A DNA stretch of 64,000 nt, taken from contig NZ_CP094460.1 of assembly GCF_022809715.1 (NCBI RefSeq), positions 992,001-1,056,000 of the forward strand. The letters are read 5' to 3'. The stretch comes from Burkholderia pyrrocinia. Its GTDB lineage: Bacteria > Pseudomonadota > Gammaproteobacteria > Burkholderiales > Burkholderiaceae. Below, piece by piece: positions 52,655-61,641 of the stretch; position 1 is the first letter of the stretch; every line of letters starts with the position of its first letter. A model generated the notes under the pieces. The model saw only the letters and a program-made list of their open reading frames with translations, was not told where the DNA came from and made no database searches. A program made the translations under genes and the position numbers.

Positions 52655-53539
52655 ATGAAAATCAGGACGCTCAAAGGCTACTCCGCCGCTCTGCTGTTTT
52701 CGTTGATTTCCTTCGCGAATCCCGGCGTAGGCAGTCCCGTCTCCACATCGTCCGACACGACGTCGGATCAGCACGCCGCCACTCTTCACGAGACATGGGA
52801 GGCGAACGAGAATGGAACGGCTTACAAAATCATCAAGATTTCCGCCGACCGCTTTCTAGTCGTATACGGAAACAAAAAGAATATTTCCGGATACGTCATC
52901 TATGATCGGCGAGACGGATCAACCGGCACTGACTATGCCCCGTGGACTTCGACTTCGTCCAACATTACGATCGGAGTTCAGGAGACAAGCAGTCGATCAA
53001 TTGGCGTCATGCTGAGCACCAATGGCGACACCACTAGTTTCGTCGCGAAACCCTATCGATCCAACAATAAGGCTCGAGGCGCCATCCGCCCGGGAAGCTG
53101 GCAGACAACAATCTCCGATATTCCTGTCCAGCTTCGCATTGACAAAAACCTTGCGGATGCATCGATCGATATCGGCAAATGCAGACTAACCGGGAAGATA
53201 AAATCAGATGGTTCGGAAGGTGGGGCGCATCTGACGCTCTCTCCGGCAACGACAGCCTGTGCAACCAAGTTCAATCACGAGTTTGATACAGCGTTGCTCT
53301 TTTCGGAAGATCTCGCCGTCATCTATCCGACGAAACGAGAATCGATGAACTTTATTTTCGTCGCTCCTTCGGCCATCGACACCGCTCCCGGTTTGACGCC
53401 GCAGCCCCGAAACACGTCCTGCGCGCAATGGAGGGAGATGTGCCGCGCGAAGTGTTCTGCAATGACTTTGCCAACCGGCAACTTCGGATTCAAATTCTGG
53501 AACTGCGTCAACAGTTGCAACGCGTTGGCGGGATGTTAA
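52655..53539 (+). CDS. Secreted protein of unknown function with Cys-containing C-terminus
   Basis: A 294-residue protein with a signal peptide (MKIRTLKGYSAALLFSLISF, then ANPGVGS). The mature part is Ser/Thr-rich and beta-looking. The last 45 residues hold six cysteines (SCAQWREMCRAKCSA, then WNCVNSCNALAGC), suggesting a disulfide-stabilised tail. A further pair lies in GKCRLTG and ATTACATKF. No family recognised. AGGT precedes the ATG. It is followed after 12 bp by a small gene and lies in lower-GC DNA. Confidence 0.78.
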   Translation: MKIRTLKGYSAALLFSLISFANPGVGSPVSTSSDTTSDQHAATLHETWEANENGTAYKIIKISADRFLVVYGNKKNISGYVIYDRRDGSTGTDYAPWTSTSSNITIGVQETSSRSIGVMLSTNGDTTSFVAKPYRSNNKARGAIRPGSWQTTISDIPVQLRIDKNLADASIDIGKCRLTGKIKSDGSEGGAHLTLSPATTACATKFNHEFDTALLFSEDLAVIYPTKRESMNFIFVAPSAIDTAPGLTPQPRNTSCAQWREMCRAKCSAMTLPTGNFGFKFWNCVNSCNALAGC

Positions 53540-53551
53540 AAAGGAAAGCGC

Positions 53552-53773
53552 ATGATCACAGACAAGCAAATCGCAAACACCCTGAACGACATGATCTTGC
53601 AAATGGGGGCCGATCTGGATCGCTCTCTTCTGGCAGTGAAGGCAGCGTGCCCGGATTCCGAATTCGTCGCCTACCGCGAATTCGTGTCGCAAGTGCTGAC
53701 CACGATGCTGGCCGACTTCATGAATCCGCTGTACGCAAGGCATCCCGACCTGAAGCCGCCGGAACTGACCTGA
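53552..53773 (+). CDS. Small unknown protein (73 residues)
   Basis: A soluble helical protein starting MITDKQIANTLNDMILQMGA, with no recognised family. AAGGAAA precedes the ATG. It lies 12 bp after the secreted-protein gene, so they are probably co-transcribed. Confidence 0.7.
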   Translation: MITDKQIANTLNDMILQMGADLDRSLLAVKAACPDSEFVAYREFVSQVLTTMLADFMNPLYARHPDLKPPELT

Positions 53774-53916
53774 CCCGCCTCTGCAGCGCCCTGCAACGGG
53801 CGCTGCCCGCGGCCTCCTCCCGCCCCTCCCGTTGTGCGCCCGCACATCGCTTTGTCACGCAATCGGCGCATAATGCCGGACAGACGCAGCAGCCAATGGC
53901 CACCCGGGAGACCGCC

Positions 53917-56900
53917 ATGGAAGCGAAGAACGAGGAAGTCGTCGCACACCTGCTCTCCGACGTCGTCGAATTCGCGCGCGAGCGCCTGCCCGAAGCCACG
54001 TTCCGGATCGTCGAACCTTTCCTGCATCATTACTACGATTTCGTCGACGCCGACGATCTCCAGGACCGCAGCATCGCCGACCTGTACGGCGCCGCGATGG
54101 CGCACTGGCAGACCGCCCAGAAATACGTGCCCGGCAGCGAACGGCTGCGCGTATACAACCCGATCCTCGAACAGCACGGCTGGCATTCCGACCACACGGT
54201 GATCGAGATCGTCAACGACGACATGCCGTTCCTCGTCGACTCGGTGACGATGGCCGTCAACCGCCTCGGGCTCGCGCTGCATTCGGCGCTGCATCCCGTG
54301 TTCCGCCTCTGGCGCGGCGCCAACGGCGGCATCGAGCGCGTCGACGCGGGCGGCGCAACACCCGGCGACGGCCAGTCGCAACTCGCGTCGTTCATCCATT
54401 TCGAAGTCGATCGCTGCGGCGACGCCGCGCTGCTCGACACGCTGCGCGAGGACATCGCGCGCGTGCTCGGCGACGTGCGCGCATCGGTCGAGGACTGGCC
54501 GAAGATCGTCGACATCGCGCGCGCGACGATCAAGGAGATGAAGACGCGCGAATCGACCGCGGAAGACATCGAGGCACGCGCGTTCCTCGAATGGATGGCC
54601 GCCGATCACTTCACGTTCCTCGGCCACCGCGACTACGCGCTGGTGTCGGACGGCACCGGCTTCGGCCTGCGCGGCATCGAGGGCACGGGCCTCGGCATCC
54701 TGCGCGAATCGCTGCGCACGTCGGGCGCGTCAGACGTGACGCCGCTGCCGAAGGCCGCCGCCGACATCATCACCGGCTCCTGGCCGATCTTCCTGACCAA
54801 GGCGAATTCGCGCGCGACCGTGCACCGGCCCGGCTATCTCGACTACGTGGGCGTGAAGCTCGTCGGCGCCGACGGCAAGATCACCGGCGAGCGCCGCTTC
54901 ATCGGGCTCTACACGTCGACCGCTTACATGGTGTCAAGCGCCGAGATCCCGATCGTGCGCCGCAAATGCGCGAACATCGTGCGGCGCGCGGGCTTCCTGC
55001 CGAAGGGGCATCTCGGCAAGACGCTCGTGACGGTGCTCGAAACCTATCCGCGCGACGAGCTGTTCCAGGCCGACGAAGACCAGCTCTACGACATCGCGCT
55101 CGGCATCCTGCGGCTGCAGGAACATCAGCGCACGCGCCTGTTCGTGCGCCGCGACCGGTTCGACCGCTTCGTGTCGTGTCTCGTGTTCGTGCCGCGCGAC
55201 AAGTACAACACCGACCTGCGCCGGCGCATCGCGAAGCTGCTCGTCGACGCGTACAACGGCGTGAACGTCGAATTCACGCCGCTGCTGTCGGAATCGGCGA
55301 TCGCGCGCATTCATTTCGTCGTGCACGCGGAGCCGGGCACGATGCCCGACGTCGATACGCGCGAGCTCGAGACGCGGCTCGTGCAGGTGGCGCGCCGCTG
55401 GCAGGACGATCTCGCCGACGCGCTGCTCGACGCATTCGGCGAAGAGCAAGGCAACCGCCTGCTGCAACGCTATGCAGACTCGTTCCCGGCCGGCTATCGC
55501 GACGACTATCCGGCGCGCACGGCCGTGCGCGACATCGAGCTGATCGAGCGCGTGAAGGATTCGGGCCAGCTCGCGATGAACCTGTACCGGCCGATCGAGG
55601 CCGGGCCGCGCGCGTTCCGCTTCAAGGTCTATCGCACGGGCGACCCGATCGCGCTGTCGCGCAGCCTGCCGATGCTCGAGCATCTCGGCGTGCGCGTCGA
55701 CGAGGAGCGGCCGTACCGGATCCAGACGCCGGACGCCGCGCACGCATGGGTGCACGACTTCGGGCTCGAACTCGCCGACGATACCGAGTTCGACATCGAG
55801 CGCGTGAAAGGCCTGTTCGAGGATGCGTTCGACCGGATCTGGAGCGGCCGGATCGAGAACGACGATTTCAACCGCCTCGTGCTGCGCGCGCACCTGAGCG
55901 CGCGCGAAGTGACGATCCTGCGCGCGTATGCGAAATACCTGCGGCAGGTCGGCTCGACGTTCAGCGACGCGTATATCGAACGCGCGCTGACCGGCAATCC
56001 GGCGATCGCGCGCCAGTTCGTCGAGCTGTTCCTGCTGCGCTTCGACCCGCTCACCGGCGACACGCGCGACGTGCAGGCCGAACGGCTGCTGAAGGCGATC
56101 GAAGGTGCACTCGACCAGGTGCCCAACCTCGACGAGGACCGCATCCTGCGCCAGTTCCTCGGCGTGATCAACGCGACCGAGCGCACCAACTACTTCCTGC
56201 TCGACGCGAACGGCGAATCGAAACCCTACCTGTCGTTCAAGTTCAATCCGGCAAAAGTGCCGGGCCTGCCCGAACCGAAGCCGATGTTCGAGATCTGGGT
56301 GTATTCGCCGCGCGTCGAGGGCGTGCACCTGCGCGGCGGGCGCGTCGCGCGCGGTGGCCTGCGCTGGTCGGATCGCCGCGAGGATTTCCGTACCGAGGTG
56401 CTCGGGCTGATGAAGGCGCAGATGGTGAAGAACGTCGTGATCGTGCCGGTCGGCTCGAAAGGCGGCTTCGTCGTGAAGAACCCGCCGCCGCAGAGCGATC
56501 GCGAAGCGTGGATGCGCGAAGGCATCGCGTGCTACCAGACGTTCCTGCGCGGCCTGCTCGACCTGACCGACAACCTGGTCGGCAACGCGATCGTGCCACC
56601 GCCCGACGTCGTGCGCCACGACCCCGACGATCCGTATCTGGTCGTCGCCGCCGACAAGGGCACGGCCACCTTCTCCGACTACGCGAACGCGATCTCGCAC
56701 GAATACGGCTTCTGGCTCGACGATGCGTTCGCGTCCGGCGGCTCGGTCGGCTACGACCACAAGAAGATGGCGATCACCGCACGCGGCGCGTGGGAATCGG
56801 TGAAGCGGCACTTCCGCGAGATGGGCATCGATACGCAGACGACCGACTTCACGGTAGTCGGCGTCGGCGACATGTCGGGCGACGTGTTCGGCAACGGCAT

Positions 56901-58758
56901 GCTGCTGTCGCCGCATATCCGGCTCGTCGCCGCGTTCGATCACCGGCACGTATTCCTCGACCCGAACCCCGATCCGGCGGTCAGCTTCGCGGAGCGCCAG
57001 CGCATGTTCGCGCTCGAACGGTCGAGCTGGGCCGACTACGACCCGGCCGCGATTTCGGCGGGCGGCGGCGTCTATCCGCGCACCGCGAAGACGATCCCGC
57101 TGTCGCCGGCCGTGCAGGCCGCGCTCGGCATCGACGCGCACGCGCTGCCGCCGACCGAGCTGATCCGCGCGATCCTGCAGGCGCCGGTCGATCTGCTGTA
57201 CAACGGCGGCATCGGCACCTACGTGAAGGCCGCGCGCGAAACCCACCTGCAGGTCGGCGACCGCGCGAACGACGCGGTGCGCGTGAACGGCGCGGACCTG
57301 CGCTGCAAGGTGGTCGGCGAAGGCGGCAACCTCGGCTGCACGCAGTTCGGCCGCATCGAGTTCGCGCAGCGCGGCGGCCGCATCAACACCGATGCGATCG
57401 ACAACTCGGCCGGCGTCGATTGTTCGGATCACGAAGTCAACATCAAGATCCTGCTCGGGCTCGTCGTCTCCGACGGCGAGATGACCGGGAAGCAGCGCAA
57501 CGCGCTGCTCGCGGAGATGACCGACGAAGTCGGGCTGCTCGTGCTGCGCGACAACTACTACCAGACGCAGGCGCTGTCGATCGCGGGCCGCTACGGCGTC
57601 GAGCAGCTCGACGCCGAGGCGCGCCTGATGCGCTGGCTCGAACGCGCGGGCCGCCTGAACCGCGTGATCGAATTCCTGCCGACCGACGACGAAGTCGCCG
57701 AACGGCAAGCCGCGAAGCTCGGCCTCACGTCGCCGGAGCGCGCGGTGCTGCTCGCGTACAGCAAGATGTGGCTCTACGACGCGCTGCTCGAATCCGACGT
57801 GCCCGAGGACCCGCTCGTCGCCGCGATGCTCGTCGACTACTTCCCGACGCCGCTGCAGCAACGCTTCAGCGAGCCGATGCATCGCCATCCGCTGCGCCGC
57901 GAGATTCTCGCGACACACCTGACCAATGCGCTCGTCAATCGCGTCGGCTGCGCGTTCGTGCATCGGCTGATGGAGGAAACCGACGCGAAGCCCGGCGACA
58001 TCGTGCGTGCGTGCATCATGGCGCGCGACGTGTTCGACCTCGATGCGGTGTGGCGCGACATCGACGCGCTCGACAACCGCGTCGCCGACGACGTGCAGGC
58101 GCGCATGTTCGTCGACGTCGCGCGGCTGCTGGAGCGCGCGGCGCTGTGGTTCCTGCGTCATCTGCAGTCCGGCGCGGTGGCCGACGGCGGCGTTGCCGAG
58201 CTGATCGCGCGCTGCCGCGACGCGGCGCAGCGGCTCGCGCCGCAACTGCCGTCGCTGCTGCCGGCCGACGCACTCGAAGCGCTGTCCGAGCGGCAGCGCG
58301 TGCTCGTTGAAGCCGGCGTCGACAGCGCGCTCGCTGTGCGTGTCGCGAGCGGCGACATCTCGGCCGCGCTGCTCGACATCGCCGAAGTGGCCGCGACCTG
58401 CAACCGCAGCCTCGAACTCGTCGCGGGCGTCTATTTCTCGCTCGGCACGCTGCTCAATTACGGATGGATCGGCGAACGCGCGGCGACGCTGCCGACGCCG
58501 ACGCACTGGGACATGCTCGCGCGCGCGGCCGCGCTCGCGGAAGTCGCGCGGCTGAAGCGCACGCTCGCGACGAGCGCGCTCGCCGAATCGGCGGATTCGA
58601 CCACGCCGGAGACGATCGTCGGCGCGTGGCGCGAGCGCCGCGACGCCGCGCTCGCGCGCTACGAGCACCTGCTCGCGGACCTGCGCGCGTCGGGCGGCGC
58701 CAGCCTCGCGGTGCTGCTCGTGATCGTGCGGGAGATGGCCGTGCTCGAACGCGCGTAA
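53917..58758 (+). CDS. gdhB: NAD-specific glutamate dehydrogenase, large (about 180 kDa) type
   Basis: A 1613-residue enzyme converting glutamate to 2-oxoglutarate and ammonium with NAD. The length matches the large bacterial NAD-GDH class. The catalytic core lies near residues 770-1230 and shows RGGLRWSDRREDFRTEVLGL, the glycine-rich lysine region VGSKGGFVVKNPP, then GDMSGDVFGNGMLLS. Long N- and C-terminal regions are regulatory. I chose the ATG at 53917 because GGGAG precedes it. An earlier in-frame ATG at 53896 is possible, and the frame is open far upstream without homology. It ends 14 bp before the convergent methyltransferase. The gene symbol follows Pseudomonas usage. Confidence 0.93.
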   Translation: MEAKNEEVVAHLLSDVVEFARERLPEATFRIVEPFLHHYYDFVDADDLQDRSIADLYGAAMAHWQTAQKYVPGSERLRVYNPILEQHGWHSDHTVIEIVNDDMPFLVDSVTMAVNRLGLALHSALHPVFRLWRGANGGIERVDAGGATPGDGQSQLASFIHFEVDRCGDAALLDTLREDIARVLGDVRASVEDWPKIVDIARATIKEMKTRESTAEDIEARAFLEWMAADHFTFLGHRDYALVSDGTGFGLRGIEGTGLGILRESLRTSGASDVTPLPKAAADIITGSWPIFLTKANSRATVHRPGYLDYVGVKLVGADGKITGERRFIGLYTSTAYMVSSAEIPIVRRKCANIVRRAGFLPKGHLGKTLVTVLETYPRDELFQADEDQLYDIALGILRLQEHQRTRLFVRRDRFDRFVSCLVFVPRDKYNTDLRRRIAKLLVDAYNGVNVEFTPLLSESAIARIHFVVHAEPGTMPDVDTRELETRLVQVARRWQDDLADALLDAFGEEQGNRLLQRYADSFPAGYRDDYPARTAVRDIELIERVKDSGQLAMNLYRPIEAGPRAFRFKVYRTGDPIALSRSLPMLEHLGVRVDEERPYRIQTPDAAHAWVHDFGLELADDTEFDIERVKGLFEDAFDRIWSGRIENDDFNRLVLRAHLSAREVTILRAYAKYLRQVGSTFSDAYIERALTGNPAIARQFVELFLLRFDPLTGDTRDVQAERLLKAIEGALDQVPNLDEDRILRQFLGVINATERTNYFLLDANGESKPYLSFKFNPAKVPGLPEPKPMFEIWVYSPRVEGVHLRGGRVARGGLRWSDRREDFRTEVLGLMKAQMVKNVVIVPVGSKGGFVVKNPPPQSDREAWMREGIACYQTFLRGLLDLTDNLVGNAIVPPPDVVRHDPDDPYLVVAADKGTATFSDYANAISHEYGFWLDDAFASGGSVGYDHKKMAITARGAWESVKRHFREMGIDTQTTDFTVVGVGDMSGDVFGNGMLLSPHIRLVAAFDHRHVFLDPNPDPAVSFAERQRMFALERSSWADYDPAAISAGGGVYPRTAKTIPLSPAVQAALGIDAHALPPTELIRAILQAPVDLLYNGGIGTYVKAARETHLQVGDRANDAVRVNGADLRCKVVGEGGNLGCTQFGRIEFAQRGGRINTDAIDNSAGVDCSDHEVNIKILLGLVVSDGEMTGKQRNALLAEMTDEVGLLVLRDNYYQTQALSIAGRYGVEQLDAEARLMRWLERAGRLNRVIEFLPTDDEVAERQAAKLGLTSPERAVLLAYSKMWLYDALLESDVPEDPLVAAMLVDYFPTPLQQRFSEPMHRHPLRREILATHLTNALVNRVGCAFVHRLMEETDAKPGDIVRACIMARDVFDLDAVWRDIDALDNRVADDVQARMFVDVARLLERAALWFLRHLQSGAVADGGVAELIARCRDAAQRLAPQLPSLLPADALEALSERQRVLVEAGVDSALAVRVASGDISAALLDIAEVAATCNRSLELVAGVYFSLGTLLNYGWIGERAATLPTPTHWDMLARAAALAEVARLKRTLATSALAESADSTTPETIVGAWRERRDAALARYEHLLADLRASGGASLAVLLVIVREMAVLERA

Positions 58759-58772
58759 CGGTTCGGGCAGGA

Positions 58773-59639
58773 TCAGACCGTCGCGACCAGCAACTCTTCC
58801 GCGTTGTTCGGCGGCCGCAGGCCGTCCGTGCGATCGGCGAAATAACGGCGCGCCAGCTCCGCGGCCGATACGTGCGCGGCTGTCGCGAAGCCGGCCTCCA
58901 GCGCGAGCGCCTGGATCTGAGCCGGCATGAAGAAGCTGATGAACGGCGTGCCGCTCGCGCGCGCACCCTTTGCAGCCATTTCCAGCCCCGGGCGCACGTC
59001 CGAATCCGCGTTCTCCAGCGGCAGCAGGAACGTCATCGCGAGCGTCGAGCCCGGCGCGAGCGACGCGACTTCGCGCAGCGCGGCCGCGTTCGCTTCGCGC
59101 GTCAGGTACATGCTGACGCCGGTGGACACCACGACCGCCGGCTTGCCGGCATCGAAGCCCGCGCCGACGAGCGCATCGCGCCACGACTGCTTCGCCTCGA
59201 AATCGACCGGCACGAAGCGCAGCCAGTCGGGCACGCCGAAGCCGAGTTCGGTCAGGCGGCGCTGCTTCCATGCCTGCGGCGCCGGCGGGTCGACTTCGAA
59301 GACGGTCACGCGCGACGCCATCTCGGGCCGGCGCTGCACGAAACTGTCGAGGCCAGCGCCGAGAATCACGTACTGGCTCACACCGAGCGCGGCCTGCTCG
59401 GCCACGAGATCCTCGATGAAGCGCGCCCGCGCGACGATCGACGCACGAAACGGCCGCGTGAACTGCGGGTCCATGTCGCCGCGCTGCTGCCAGCCCGGCG
59501 CCGGCGCGAGCAGTCGAAGCCCGACTTCGTCGGCGAGCACGTGCGGCGGCGCGTCGAGTTCGACGTGCAGCGCGCGCCACAGCGCGACGCGCGCGGCGGT
59601 GCTGTCGGGGGCGTCTTCGCGGGGTTCGGTATCGGTCAT
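58773..59639 (-). CDS. Class I SAM-dependent O-methyltransferase (LCMT/TIGR00027-like)
   Basis: A 288-residue methyltransferase. The SAM site is VILGAGLDSFVQRRP near residue 84, followed by VFEVDPPAPQAWK, typical of the leucine carboxyl methyltransferase-like family common in actinobacteria and Burkholderia. The small-molecule substrate is unknown. The ATG at 59639 starts the homology; the frame is open to 60020 and overlaps the next gene there. It converges on gdhB. Confidence 0.82.
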   Translation of the reverse strand: MTDTEPREDAPDSTAARVALWRALHVELDAPPHVLADEVGLRLLAPAPGWQQRGDMDPQFTRPFRASIVARARFIEDLVAEQAALGVSQYVILGAGLDSFVQRRPEMASRVTVFEVDPPAPQAWKQRRLTELGFGVPDWLRFVPVDFEAKQSWRDALVGAGFDAGKPAVVVSTGVSMYLTREANAAALREVASLAPGSTLAMTFLLPLENADSDVRPGLEMAAKGARASGTPFISFFMPAQIQALALEAGFATAAHVSAAELARRYFADRTDGLRPPNNAEELLVATV

Positions 59640-59704
59640 GTCGGCGTCACTCGTGCTGGTTGCGGGTAGTCGGGTAGACGGCGTCAATTCGTCCGGATGA
59701 AATA

Positions 59705-60574
59705 TCACGCCTTCCGGGTGGACGGCCCGGCTTCCCGCGGCGATACGGCTGCGGCGCGCGCCGCCAGCCGCGCAAACAGCGCGTCGAGATCGAACCCTGC
59801 CGTATCGATGCCGATCGTGTCGCGCAGGCATGCGCCCCACGCGGCCGCGTCGTCGAACGTGACGGTGCGCCCGGCCCCCGCCGCGTCGCGCAGCGTCAGC
59901 GCGGTGTTGAGTAGCGCCGCGCGGCCGTCCGGCAGCACGCGGCACGCGATCAGGTCGTTCACGAAGATCGATTCCGGATACGTCGACGTAAACCAGTTCG
60001 CGGCGTCGTAATCGATCCACTCGGCCGGCTTCAGCGAGAAACGGTAAGTGGTCTGCCAGCCGTCGGGGATCTCGAACTGCATGTCGAATTCGCCGTCGAC
60101 CGGCGCGTCGATCACGCGAAACGCGCCATGCGGCGTCAGTTGCCGCTCGCCCGGCACGAAGCGCAGCGGCGCGGTCAGCGTCGCGCTGCCGAAGCCGATG
60201 TCCGCGAGCCAGACCGCATCGTCGAGATCGATGCGCAGCAGCATGTGCGTCTGCGCGGTGACGATCTCGGGCGGCCGCATCCAGCGCACGCGCGCGATCA
60301 GCGGCGTCACGCGAAAACCGATCGTCGTGAGCGCGGTGTAGAACAGCTTGTTGAGTTCGAAGCAGTAGCCGCCGCGGCGGCGCCCGATCACCTTGTCGAC
60401 GATCGCGGGCAGGTCGAGCGCGACGCGCGCGCCGGTCAGCGGATTGAGGTTTTCGAACGGAATCGCCTGCGGGTGCAGCAGATGCAGCCGGCGCAGCACG
60501 TCGAGCGTCGGCTCGGCCGGGCCGTCGTAGCCGATGCGGGAGAAATAGCGCGAGAGGTCGAACGAGTCAGTCAT
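59705..60574 (-). CDS. nat: Arylamine N-acetyltransferase
   Basis: A 289-residue NAT. The full catalytic triad is visible: Cys71 in RGGYCFELN, His110 in TAQTHMLL and Asp125 in VWLADIGFG. These match the usual C69/H107/D122 positions. The enzyme transfers acetyl from acetyl-CoA to arylamines and hydrazines. The ATG at 60574 begins MTDSFDLSRYFSRIGYDGPA; upstream in-frame sequence is not homologous. Confidence 0.92.
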   Translation of the reverse strand: MTDSFDLSRYFSRIGYDGPAEPTLDVLRRLHLLHPQAIPFENLNPLTGARVALDLPAIVDKVIGRRRGGYCFELNKLFYTALTTIGFRVTPLIARVRWMRPPEIVTAQTHMLLRIDLDDAVWLADIGFGSATLTAPLRFVPGERQLTPHGAFRVIDAPVDGEFDMQFEIPDGWQTTYRFSLKPAEWIDYDAANWFTSTYPESIFVNDLIACRVLPDGRAALLNTALTLRDAAGAGRTVTFDDAAAWGACLRDTIGIDTAGFDLDALFARLAARAAAVSPREAGPSTRKA

Positions 60575-60692
60575 GAACCTGCACCGATAAAAAGGACACG
60601 CCACGATAGCATCGCGCGAAATCCCCATGTTGTGCGGGGCGATTGTCCGTCATCGCGCGCGATGCCGGCACCGCACGCAGCCCCGCGCAACG

Positions 60693-61379
60693 TTACGGCA
60701 GCAGCTTCAGCGCCGACGACGCGACCGACGGCACCGAAATGCCCTGGCTCGTCGCAAACTGCACGGCCTGGCTGAGCGTCGCCGCGAGCGACTGCAACTG
60801 GCCCGGCGCGCTTTGCGCGATATACGACGCTGCCTGCATGTTCTGCGGATTCAGGCCTGACTGCAGCAGCGACGCGGCGCTCGTCGAACCGAGATTGCCG
60901 AGCCCCGACTGCAGTTGCGAGTACTGCGTGAGCCCCTGGCCGAGCGACGCGAGGCCGTTGCTGAACGCCTGCTTGTCGATCGGGCCGTGCGACGCGCCGC
61001 CGCTCGCGAAAGCCTGGCCGAGCGCCTGCGACACCGACTGCTGCGCGCCGCCCATCTGCGACAGCGCGGCCGGCGTCAGCGCATCGCCGCCTGTCAACTG
61101 GCTCGCGGCCTGCTGCGCCTGCCCGGCCGCGCCGGTCAGCCCCATCGCCGACGCGAGCGACGACTGGCCGGACAGCACTTGCTGATTCGCACCGACGTAG
61201 GCCTGCAGCAACTGCGCGAGGCCGCCTTGTGCGGGCGCAGCCTGCTGCTGGCCACCGCCGAGCAGCGACGCGCCGAGCGACTGCAGGTCGAGCTGCGCGT
61301 GCGCGGCGCCGCTCACCAGGATGCCGAATGCGATGCCTGCCGAGGCCAGATGCCTGCCCGTCGCGCGAATGTGCTTCAT
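60693..61379 (-). CDS. Low-complexity secreted protein, Gln/Gly/Ser/Ala-rich
   Basis: A 228-residue protein. Residues 1-28 are a signal peptide ending SGAAHA. The mature protein is low-complexity, rich in Gln, Gly, Ser and Ala (LLGGGQQQAAPAQGG, QQVLSGQSSLASAMGL, SQLQSGLGNLGSTSAASLLQ) and contains no Cys. No family is recognised. The amphipathic Gln/Ser pattern suggests an extended or self-associating surface protein (inference). Confidence 0.75.
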   Translation of the reverse strand: MKHIRATGRHLASAGIAFGILVSGAAHAQLDLQSLGASLLGGGQQQAAPAQGGLAQLLQAYVGANQQVLSGQSSLASAMGLTGAAGQAQQAASQLTGGDALTPAALSQMGGAQQSVSQALGQAFASGGASHGPIDKQAFSNGLASLGQGLTQYSQLQSGLGNLGSTSAASLLQSGLNPQNMQAASYIAQSAPGQLQSLAATLSQAVQFATSQGISVPSVASSALKLLP

Positions 61380-61641
61380 GTGTTTCCCTCGTGCCGGAAT
61401 GATTGAGGCCGATATTGTCGAAGCGCGTCGCGCGCCGCCGCAACGACTGAAACACATCGAAACGAAATCACGGTGTGCGGCCGCTTGCAATTCCGCGACC
61501 GACGGACACGGTCGAGTGGATTCGTCCGCGGTTGATGCGCGAAATCACGCCTGTGCCGGAATTCGTTCTCCGGTTGCATGAATGACGGCGGGTTTCGGGC
61601 TTTGCGGGTGGTACCGCAAAACGTATCGCGGCCGGGAAACG

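Noticed and set aside
54934..59580. A 1548-codon open frame antisense to the glutamate dehydrogenase and methyltransferase genes
   Set aside because: It is a high-GC shadow: Arg/Ala-rich composition, no domain, and the opposite strand encodes a clear 1613-residue enzyme.
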